Of a stretch of 64,000 bases of DNA, positions 55,221-64,000 are shown in pieces. The notes below the pieces were generated by a model, which did no database searches, was not told where the DNA came from, and was given only the letters and a program-made list of their open reading frames with translations. Position numbers and translations under genes: made by a program. The stretch covers positions 43,538,688-43,602,687 of the forward strand of contig NC_087069.1 of the NCBI RefSeq assembly GCF_963678635.1, written 5' to 3'. Origin of the DNA: Symsagittifera roscoffensis (Eukaryota; Xenacoelomorpha; Acoela; Convolutidae). Numbering within the stretch: the stretch's first letter is position 1; every line of letters begins with the position of its first letter.

Positions 55221-55872
55221 CGACTGTTTTTCACAATATTTGTCGTTGTTTTGATTTTCCTAGTTCTTTTGGTCAAATTGGCCGTTTTTCGTATTTCTGA
55301 GAAATATCAACTTGAAAATCGAAATTTTAAAAATAGAAAATTTCAGAATACTTCGACCCTCCTTTCAAGCACTTTTTTTTGCTGTTAAGGCCTTTTCTCT
55401 CTGATTCGTGCTTCGTCGGAAGGTTGCGCTGTGCCATCTGGCAGAATGGCACAATCATCTGTTATGACGACTTGAATAATACTAATAAGTACGAAGCAAA
55501 AGCTGTAATTCTAAACTTCATTCAACTTAAGTAGAATGAATTTTAAAAATTGTTGTATTAAGAGGTAATAATCGAAGTGTGTTTATCTTACTAAGATTTT
55601 GTTTTGTTTCAAATTTGTTCGGGCTCAGATATTGCGGATTTATGTTTAAGTTGACTTAGAGTTGTTTTAGATTTATGTTCAAGTTCAATTTAAATCAATT
55701 TGCCAAAAGGAAAAAAGTTCAGAAAAGTCATTCACTTTTTTTGGGTTTCTTGACTCTTTTCCAGGTGCCTGTTGGACTTTTTTCCAGTAAGATGTGAAAA
55801 TATCGTGACTTTTTATCGGTAGATTTTAAACGTTCTGGTGAGGGTGCAAATGCAACTTTTTTTTATATAGAG
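55221..55872. other. Unassigned AT-rich sequence
   Basis: No gene, repeat or transposon recognised. It ends with the 8-bp target duplication ATATAGAG (55865-55872) of the following element. Confidence 0.4.
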
Positions 55873-57140
55873 CAGGGATGGAAACCGGTTTTTTTTCTCA
55901 AATCGACCTGCCCCAAGTGGTCACATTTTTTTTTACAGGTTGGGTCACCTGTCGACCGGTAACAACTGAAAATTTGAAAAACATTGGTTCATAAACCTTC
56001 ATTCAACATAATTAATTTCAAGTTATACAACCAAGCGTAATTAAATCATACTCAAAAAAACCGAATCAAACCAAAGTTGTGCTTATTAGTTTGGTTATTG
56101 TAAGCGAGGCTGGCGTCCCTCTTCATAAAAGGACCGAATTTTGGAAATTTATTTTCACTTCTTTTCAGCCAATCAGGATTGGGTATTCAAAAAATCTCTG
56201 AGAAATCAAGAAAATTTCAACTAATTGAAATTTTCTCAATTTCAACCCATCTACCACTTGACGATATTATTTTACTCATCTTTTCATGGGCCTATGAGCT
56301 CTCCAGTGTTAAATTTTGCGAAAGAGAGCTTGAAATAGGTGTTTATTCAACCTTTGATTGGAGTTCTTTTATGAGATAAATATGTGCTATGGCCCATCTT
56401 GAAGAGCCTACTGTTATTGGGGGGAGGGTAAAATTGTCGAAATTGATGAAAGTTTATTTTCGCGTCGAAAAAAAAACATTGGCCGGATACCCAGAACAAT
56501 GGATTTTTGGGGGGTTATTGCCGCGAATCAAAGCGAAGTTTTCTATATGCCGTCCCTGATCGCTCTTCCGCTACCCTTATCCCTGTCATACGTCAGTCAA
56601 AATGTCCCAGAACGCTGATTTGCTTGGACAAATGCAAAACTTATAGTGGCATAATATGTTATAACTGAGGTATTTGTTTGTTGATTACGTGTTTTCAATT
56701 TAATTTTAAAAAAATCCGAGCGACTATTTTCTTAATTTTGAGCCGTTTAGTGTGCATAAGACCCCAAAACTTTGCTGTGCTGCTTTCTGCTTTAAGTCAT
56801 TTTCTGTTATACAGATTTCGGTTATGTGCAAAAATCATGTAGCTAATAAGAACTTCTAAGGATTCGGTATGGTTGAAAGTTCGAAAGTTTTCCATCATTC
56901 AGTCACTCCATCATGAGAATAACCCCCCCCCCCCTCCCCGGTAAGCAAACGCAAATACGTCATGATTGAAAAATCGAATCGAACCAAAGTTGTGCTTATT
57001 AGTTTGGTCATTTTAAGCGAGCGCAATTGTCATGCTCAGAAAATTACTGACTGTGTGGTTAGAAATCGTAAACACGACCGGCTTACCACCGGTCGACTCG
57101 GCCGGTCAATTGCCTGTCGACCCGACCGGTTTCCTCCGTG
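55873..57140. mobile_element. 1.27-kb non-autonomous hAT-like DNA transposon
   Basis: Terminal inverted repeats are CAGGGATGGAAACCGG on the left and, read inward on the other strand, CACGGAGGAAACCGG on the right. The element is flanked by the perfect 8-bp direct repeat ATATAGAG (55865-55872 and 57141-57148). A CAG-starting terminal repeat with an 8-bp target duplication is the hallmark of hAT elements. Subterminal GTCGACC/GACCGG words recur near both ends. A 25-bp word (CCAAAGTTGTGCTTATTAGT...) occurs directly repeated at 56071 and 56983. The only open frame (56179-56379) has no transposase domain, so it would have moved with help from another copy. Confidence 0.8.
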
Positions 57141-57235
57141 ATATAGAGCATTGATGGGATCGCTGAAGGTATGCGTTCATTATATAAACAAGGGAAACAT
57201 GATGAGCTTGATATATTTGCTGTGTGTTTGTATAG

Positions 57236-58047
57236 GTGATTTCACAGCAGCTGGTGGTTGAGCGCTTGACAGCCACCATTAAAGGACTGAGTGGAATTAA
57301 GGGAGTGAGTCAAGGCATTAAAGACCAGCCTTCTAAGATGCTACTGGCCGCCTTCAACAAACTCAGAAAGTTAGTCAACCTCTTACTGTACTGAACAGTT
57401 GCAACTATCTCCATCCTTGCATGTTTTGTATTTGATTGTGAATATTGGCTGACAAATAAATGAAGAATAATTACCATTTTGTTCTGAATTGCAAAAAGTT
57501 TTAGTTTTGCGCCGGCAGTTTTTTGTTCTCTGGCTGTTTCTCTGAAGAACCCCCTACTCCATAATTGTTTTCAGTGGTTGTAAGACACTTGTTTGGCTCG
57601 TTGTTACATTTCGTTATGCATCATGCGAATCCTATTGTATAAATAAAAACTGAGGATGCTATCAAGTTAGGTGTGTGTAAACTAGATGAAGCGGACTAAT
57701 GAACGAACTGCTCGCAGATTCCCGCTGAGTTTTTTTTTGGGTTAAACTTTTAAGGAGATTGTTGAACTTGATTGTTGGAATAGAAGAATATTCACAAGTG
57801 GATAAGGAGGGATGGGCAAGTTGTTTATGTAGTTTCATCCAGCCACTGTTGACAGTGTTGAGCAGTATGGGTCAGATACAGCAGCTGAGGATGCACCTGA
57901 ACCAGAAGTTGTCTCTCCTCTCCTCCTCCAGATCCCAATACCTGCACGCCGGTCTCCTCACTCTCAATAAGGCCATTCTGCACGACATAGAAGCAAACAC
58001 TCTCAACCCCAAACACAAGCAATACCCTAGCGAAGACCCAATGTTAG
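57236..58047 (+). CDS. WASHC5: Two exons resembling strumpellin (WASH complex subunit 5), partial
   Basis: Exons 57236-57369 and 57755-58047 are joined by a GTTAGT...TTTTAAG intron in a continuous frame (about 142 residues). A donor, G|GTATCT, follows at 58048. The segment GQIQQLRMHLNQKL...LLTLNKAILHDIEAN...YPSEDPML aligns in order with the human C-terminal region I recall (GQMQILRQQIANEL...LENLNKALLADIEAH...YPKEDNTLL). The preceding residues match it in length and pattern. Strumpellin is a structural subunit of the WASH complex, which drives Arp2/3 actin assembly on endosomes. Upstream exons are not seen in the window. The final ~150 residues expected downstream are also not found: a BEL/Pao fossil and an assembly gap follow. 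This may be a gene with large introns, a misassembled locus, or a gene fragment. Confidence 0.65.
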
Positions 58048-58199
58048 GTATCTTAACTTTTCTTAATGTTGATTGCTCGAGCCATTCGTGACTTTTCATT
58101 TGTAAACTTCCTCACTGTGTAAATTTTGATTGAAACATAAAGTTGGAAACAAAACATGGCAACTAAAGTAATTGAAAACTCAAAAGAAGAAGAATGATT
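58048..58199. other. Start of the intron after the strumpellin-like exons
   Basis: Begins with a plausible donor and has no further exon signal. If the donor is not used, the frame stops at 58091 after 14 more residues. Confidence 0.5.
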
Positions 58200-60968
58200 A
58201 GACAAAAAAACATCATTCAAGTTTGCCTAGAGAAAGATCTGGAACTGATAGTAAAAATCAATCTCAGAAGTCTAACAACGTCGCCGTTGAACAACGAATT
58301 CTCAAGTCTCCAGATGCCGTTGATAGCATAAATCCGCATTCACTTTCGGGCATTAGAAATCAGCTGCAGTGTATCCCGGTAACGCTGATTAAGGGCAACA
58401 CTTCGAATCAGTGATATGCAATGTTGGTCAACTGCAGCAGTTGCTCTTATTTATGCAAAACTACAGCAAAAAAACTGAAAATTACGCCAAAGCAATCAGT
58501 CGACCTGAAAGTTCATGGAGCTTTCTCAACAGATAAAATTCATTCGACCCTGATTAAACTGAGTGTCGCAGTATTAAAATCTGCTTCAGTGCTCTTCGCG
58601 TTACCAAATCTCTATTCTGTCGAAAAAAACTCGCTTCGACATTATCAACGTCAAACAACTGAACAATGTTTGCTCCCAATTCAACCATCTCAGCCACATC
58701 AATTACACGGAGCTGAAAGATAATCATGTCCGTGTTCTCCTTGGTGTTGATGCTTTTTGGTTCATTGCTGAAAGAGATGTCAAGATAGGTTCTGTTGGAA
58801 GCCCATTTGCCATCAGGAATTTGCTTGGATGGACCATCACGGGTCCTTTAAGTTGCAAGTATCTGAATAAAGTACCACGAGAGCCGCAAACAAGTGACAT
58901 TGAAGCTCGCAACAGAGAGCGGCCAATGCTTAGCAAACTTGTCGAAAAATTTTGGAACATTGAAGATTCAGCAATACCTAATGCTTCAACTCCTGTGCCT
59001 TTCTCTAAAAAATGAAAATTTACTCAATGTCATGGAGGAAATTACTTTTGAGAACGGAACAAGATACAACATGAACTTAGCTTGGAAAGCAGAAATATAG
59101 CTTCCAAATAATTTTTGCGTCGCGAAAGCTCAATTGAACTCACCTCAACATCGTTTGAACAAATATCAAAACCTCCAAGATTTATATAATAAAACATTTC
59201 AATCCGAATTTTCAGTTCGGACATTGAAAACCTATATGTCAAACCGGTCATTTTTACCATTCCACAGCCACCTAATATCTGGTACCTACCTCACCACTCG
59301 GTTGTCAACTCAAACAAGCCCGGCAAAGTAAAGCGCGTAGCAAATGCCGGTTCAAAATTTCAAGGGGTTTCTTTGAACTTTTGCTTAGAAGCCCGACCTA
59401 CTCTCCTCAACAATATGTTTGGATTACTTTTGGGTTTCCGTGAACAACCAATAGCTGTACCCGCAGATATTGAGGGCATGTTCATGCAAATAGATATCAA
59501 GGAGCCTGATCAGAATGCTTTAGGGTTCCTGTGGACCAGCAAAAAAGGCTTGAAGCAATATCAGTATACAAGGTTGATTTTTGGCGCCGAATGCTCGCCA
59601 ATAATCGCATTGAATCTAACTGCAAAAGATTTCGCAAGTCAATCCAATACAAAACAACTCATTCGTCAGAGTTTTTATATGGATGATTTTGTTCACTCCT
59701 TCGAATCGATTGATATAACAGAAACTTCCGTCTTGAATATGAAAACAACGCTAGAAAAAGGTGGATGCAATTTAACAAAGTTTGTGTCAAATGAACCCGA
59801 AGCTTAAACAATTTTCCATAGGCAGACATTGTCGAAGATAACGCAACGCAGCGAATATTAGGTGTCCTCTGGGACACAAAAGAGGATAATTTGTTCGTGA
59901 AAACGAAAGTTAACCCAAAGCTCAACCATGACCCTTCGCCAAATGCTGTCATCAATAGCCACATAATTCGATCCATTGGGGTTTCTAGCTCCGTTCCTAA
60001 TCCTTATGAAAATCCTTCTACAGGTTATCTGGAGGAGCGGAGTTTCATGGGACGAAGAAATACCACATAAGCGTACCAGTGTCGCAGAAAAATAGCTCCT
60101 TCAATGTAGTCAGTTGAAAATTTCTCATTCGTGGGATTAATTTCTGACAACGCACAGATGCAGCTGCACGTTTTCGCCGATGCATCCCAAAATGCAATGG
60201 CAGCCTGTATTTTTGCTCGAACGGTTACATTATCAAAAGTCAACGCTCATTGTGTTATAGGCCGAACCAAAGTAGCTCGTCTTAAACAAGAGAGCATTCC
60301 TAAGCTTGAATTACAAGCAGCTGTAATCGCATCACGTCTGTGCAAATTCGTCTTTAATGAATCTAGATTTGAGCCGAGCTTTGTATTCTGTTGGACTGAC
60401 GGCACTACCGTTCTAGCTTGGCTGAAGAACACGCCAAAACGCAAAGACTTTTGCAGCAATAGAGTCAACGAAATTCTTTTTTTTTTCAAAGGAAACCCAA
60501 GGGAATCATATCTCAGGAAAAAGTAATCCGGCTGATTATGCTGAGCAAAGAGACATCGCCATTTCAGATTTAGATAATCTCTTGCTCCAGCCTCCTTCTT
60601 CTGAAACCAGGATTTTCTTCTGCAACCTGAACCAAAACCCCAATATCGTGAAACAACTTTCGTCAACTCAAGATTACAGGACTCTCAGCAACTCATCGAC
60701 TTCTTGCGTTTTTTGAATTGGCTAAAATTACTCAGGGTAGCAACAATGGTTGTTAAATTTAAAAACTTGCTGGAAAACAAAAAACAAAGTTCCATGAAAC
60801 GCATCATCGAGATTCAGCAAAATCCCTTATCTTCGAAATGTCTCAAAAAGAGTCTTTTCCTAAGATAGTAAAACGATTGAAACAGGGGAAAAGATTAAAT
60901 GATAAAGCCATTCTTTTACTTTTTTCACAGTTCTTAGCAAAATATTTTGGAGGCTAGGAGATGTCTCC
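58200..60968 (+). mobile_element. BEL/Pao LTR retroelement fossil
   Basis: Plus-strand coding remains in family order. First comes the protease-to-RT linker, with the BEL/Pao hallmark GSPFAIRNLLGWTITGPLS (about 58797-58855) and KFWNIEDSAI (about 58948). Next is the reverse transcriptase (59373-59807: PADIEGMFMQI, FGAECSPIIAL, SFYMDDFVHS). Then the RNase H-like region (60131-60490: LHVFADASQNAMAA, SIPKLELQAAVIASRLCKF, CWTDGTTVLAWLKN). No LTRs, gag or integrase were identified, and the right end is hidden by the assembly gap. It is old and clearly broken, with roughly a dozen breaks. Confidence 0.9.
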
Positions 60969-61168
60969 NNNNNNNNNNNNNNNNNNNNNNNNNNNNNNNN
61001 NNNNNNNNNNNNNNNNNNNNNNNNNNNNNNNNNNNNNNNNNNNNNNNNNNNNNNNNNNNNNNNNNNNNNNNNNNNNNNNNNNNNNNNNNNNNNNNNNNNN
61101 NNNNNNNNNNNNNNNNNNNNNNNNNNNNNNNNNNNNNNNNNNNNNNNNNNNNNNNNNNNNNNNNNNNN
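60969..61168. other. Assembly gap of 200 N
   Basis: Exactly 200 Ns, a common placeholder length, so the true gap size is probably unknown. Sequence may be missing here, including the end of the BEL/Pao fossil or host exons. Confidence 0.99.
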
Positions 61169-61510
61169 CGTTTAAATTTTAATGCTCGAATTTCACCTGC
61201 TAAAATTAAAACAACACATTTACAGGCATTTACGTTAGAATTTCAATGCCATAAAAAGAGGTTGGTGCTTCAGAATTGAAGAAAAGAACTCAATTTGTAA
61301 ACTTAAAAACAGTAAGTAATTTTGGCTTGTTGAACGTAATTTGTCCCAGCTTTCTGAAAACAAAGAATTGATCAGACTTAAAGTTTATCGTTGAGACTTT
61401 TTTAATTCTAAATTCTGAAAAAAAACTCAAGTATTTGATATCAATGCCTATACTTTTTTGATCTATTCAGCATTTGATTATAAGCACCTATTACATTGTT
61501 TTAGTACAAA
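61169..61510. other. Sequence upstream of the coiled-coil gene
   Basis: AT-rich. It ends in a pyrimidine-rich ATTGTTTTAG acceptor-like site (61495-61504) six bases before the ATG. This would fit a 5' UTR intron or spliced-leader addition. No TATA box I can support. Confidence 0.4.
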
Positions 61511-63578
61511 ATGAACTTTTCGTCTCAATTGGCCGTGCTTCAGAGCAGCCGAGAGCAAGCCATGCGCTATAAACAAGCGTTGTCGGCCGAACTCAAACCG
61601 ACACTGGAGAAAAAAAATTCGACCGAGTTCAGAACGAGAAGACAAGCGGCAAACGAGGCTAGCTTACGACGAAATGTACGGAAAATGGAAACGAGTCATA
61701 ATATGACGGTTAACAACCTGAATAAGAAAATCGAAGAATTAAATTATGAGTATGGAAAGATGCGAAAGGTTTGAAATTTCTTCAGTATTTCTAAAATCTT
61801 AATTTTTTGTTGTATTTGTAGGATAATTTACTGATATTATTGTAAATAAATATTATAAATATTTTATATTAATAATATTAATCATACTATAATATTGAAT
61901 ATATATTATAAATATTGATTTTTTGTTGTTTTTGGAGGATTGTTTTTGTTGTTTTACTGACATTATTGAAAATAATTATTATAAATATTAGATATTAATA
62001 ATATTAACAAGACTGCTCGTATTGGGGCGAAGCCCTGAATGTTTCGACCGCCTTTTAATGTTTCAGTAATAACATTAAAAAATTAAATGAAATGAAACAA
62101 AATGAAATTTTTTTTTCTAAAATTTGAGTTTTTTTAATGAAAATCATACCCCACACGTCATATTTAGTACAAAAGGATAAATTTCGCTTTCAGCCATTTT
62201 GGAACAATTTCTAAGACGGGTTAACTCTCCACTTACGCGTTAATAGCGCGAAATATATTGCGCGTTAATTGTCCCACATTGGCCAAAATGGCAATCTTTA
62301 AACCCCCGTAACTTTATGAGAAATGATCACAGGTAAAATATCTTTTCAAATTGAAGCTCAGGACAACAATACCTTTCGAATATAAAAATTCAGTCAAAAA
62401 TAGCTTGTTAAAAAGTCGAAATTTGTCTGAAGAAAAAAACCCACCCCGAGCACAACTATTCCGTTACTTTCGTATCGAAAGTCGAAACAATATTATTATA
62501 ATATTAAAAATATATTACAAATATTCATTTTTTGTTGTATTTGGAGGATAATTTATGATGTCAAAAACCGGTCATTTTTTAACTTGGAACTAGAACTGTG
62601 ATATTAAAGATGAGAAGGGGTCATCAAGAATCGAAGGCGCGGCTCTTTTCCAGTTTTCCTTCACCCCCTTTTGATGTTTTCTGAAATTCAATATATGGAA
62701 GTCTATTTTAAATGACTTTTTATGTTATAAACTGCGTTAAAACGTGTCAGCGTGAACAAGTGAACGAATTTGCACAGCATTTTTAACATGCTAAACTTTT
62801 GAACAACTTTTTTTTGTAATTTTTCGAGGGGGGTGGGAAACTGGAAAAGAGCCGAAGGCGCTCTTATAAAAAGTTGAAATTAGTTTCAGTGAAGGTTTTT
62901 TAGCAAAAAGAAGACACAAAATTTAGGTTTTCTCGAGAAGATAAAGCAGATATTCTTTTCAAAAATTGGAAGTTTTGACCAAAAAAAAAGTATTTTTTTT
63001 GGAGCAAGGCTCACCCCTCACTATTAAAGTTGGTGCTGAAGGCGGTTTTAGAATTTTAAAGATTATTATTCATGGAATATTATTGATCAATCGATTACTA
63101 TCCATTGAATCTTATTGCGGGTTAGTTGGAAAAAAATTCTTATGATAAATATGTAATTAAGGGGTGATACCCTTCAGGTGGCGAGGGTGTCAAATTATTG
63201 AAGACATTAAACGTCCATTCCCTCTTGACAGCCCACTCATTCATAAGGATGACAATTCTTTAGTTGATAATAGAGAAAGGTTTGCTTAGTATATCCAATT
63301 TTTTTTTTCAAAATCCTCAAATTTGGTAACAACAATTTTAGCTTTAAAAAACGGTTAACAAATGAAAGCTTCAGGAAAAGGCCCAATTGTCCAAGCAGTC
63401 TCTTTCCCGAACACTCAGTCTCAGATCTTCTGGCTATTCGAAGGCGAGAGCGTGCGAGTCAATTCAAGGCATTCAGAAGAGAGATAGAAAAATTTGTTCA
63501 CGCCGTTCTAGCGTGATGGAATCGGAGGTGTCATTCGGAATGGAATGCTATAGCGGAGACGACGAAGACGAAAATTGA
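61511..63578 (+). CDS. Two-exon gene for an unrecognised 153-residue coiled-coil protein
   Basis: Exon 1 61511-61768 (86 residues) starts at the first ATG after an acceptor-like TTTTAG. Exon 2 63375-63578 (67 residues plus stop) follows the acceptor AAGCTTCAG. The intron (GTTTGA...CAG, phase 0) keeps the frame. Residues about 5-95 are strongly charged and heptad-like (SSREQAMRYKQALSAELKPT, NNLNKKIEELNYEYGKMRK), so a coiled coil is likely. The C-terminal part is Ser/Arg/Lys-rich and probably disordered (SLSRTLSLRSSGYSKAR), then acidic at the end (SGDDEDEN). There is no transmembrane segment or signal peptide. Both exons show better coding character than the surrounding AT-rich DNA, and the composition suggests a cytoskeletal or scaffold role. 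I do not recognise the family. Confidence 0.65.
61769..63374 (+). other. Intron of the coiled-coil gene, with AT-rich repeats and a foldback
   Basis: Contains ATTATAAATATT-type repeats at about 61840-62000 and 62490-62530, each near a TTTTTGTTGT(A/T)TTTGGAGGAT word. The first arm of an inverted repeat pair lies at 62235-62360. A foldback has arms 62633-62672 and 62825-62865 (CTGGAAAAGAGCC with its complement). No additional exon is evident. Confidence 0.6.
62235..62360 (-). repeat. Inverted repeat arm 1
   Basis: Its reverse complement matches 63817-63942 over about 125 bp with diverged identity; the best-conserved part is GGGACAATTAACGCGCAAT. The two copies lie in opposite orientation around exon 2 of the coiled-coil gene. 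Confidence 0.7.
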
Positions 63579-64000
63579 GAGTGTCCTACTTCATAATCTT
63601 AAACAATTGTGCAAATTGAAAGCTTAAACTGATTCAAAAATTAAATATTTATCCCATTCAGAATTTCAATCACAGAAGTTCACAAAAAAAACAACTGTTT
63701 TCAAAGAAAGTGTCAAAAAATTTTTGCTCGTTGTTGCATTTTTTTCAGATCTTTTTCGACATTTTAACTAGCCATTTTTGGCAGATATATTTTTTTTTTC
63801 AAAAATTGTTGTTTTCATGAGCTCAAATTGAAAACGGATTTCACTTGTGATCAATTTTTGTCAAGTTAATGCGGTTTAAAGATCGCCTATTTGGCCAATT
63901 TGGGACAATTAACGCGCAATCTATTTCGTGATATACACGCATAAACAGTGATAATAAGTATGGGTCAGATTCTAGAAGAGGAGCGGAGATCTTTGATCAT
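63579..64000. other. 3' flank of the coiled-coil gene, including inverted repeat arm 2
   Basis: ATTAAA at about 63640 could be a polyadenylation signal. 63817-63942 is the partner of 62235-62360. The last ~50 bases show nothing I can name. Confidence 0.5.

Overview
This is a eukaryotic, metazoan window, most likely from an invertebrate. Host-type exons are split by GT-AG introns, one gene resembles the animal WASH-complex subunit strumpellin, and BEL/Pao, Gypsy-like, Polinton-like and hAT-like elements lie side by side. BEL/Pao is known only from animals. Most of the window is AT-rich and repetitive. Host coding sequence is sparse and sits at the two ends. I cannot name the clade from the sequence alone.

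Layout. (1) 572-1825 (+): the last three exons of an RGG-box RNA-binding protein, possibly FMRP/FXR-like. (2) 1826-7280: AT-rich intergenic DNA with small tandem repeats and a diverged ~1 kb duplication. (3) 7281-17560: an old, heavily decayed block whose right part carries a Polinton-type DNA polymerase B trace on the minus strand. Its left part is a 3.6-kb segment tandemly duplicated at high identity. (4) 18516-39225: a ~20.7-kb Gypsy-like LTR retroelement on the minus strand, with ~0.9-kb LTRs, a primer-binding site, a purine tract, gag, protease, reverse transcriptase/RNase H and integrase. It also has a TARG1/OARD1-like macro domain at the end of pol and about 7 kb of accessory ORFs, including SGNH/GDSL-hydrolase signatures. 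It is more GC-rich than its surroundings. (5) 40500-48565: a 23-copy array of a ~350-bp satellite with higher-order duplication. (6) 48566-57140: non-coding DNA with foldback repeats, a 142-bp dyad, a GATA-site cluster and a 1.27-kb hAT-like element with an 8-bp target duplication. (7) 57236-58047 (+): two exons resembling strumpellin (WASHC5). (8) 58200-60950 (+): a broken BEL/Pao fossil ending at a 200-N assembly gap. (9) 61511-63578 (+): a two-exon gene for an unrecognised 153-residue coiled-coil protein.

The item most worth attention is the giant LTR element. It combines an ADP-ribose-type macro domain with one clear and one tentative SGNH-hydrolase-like ORF and several orphan ORFs downstream of integrase. 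It is a fossil with several breaks. LTR-to-LTR similarity by eye is about 95-96%, so it is fairly young compared with the Polinton and BEL/Pao remains.
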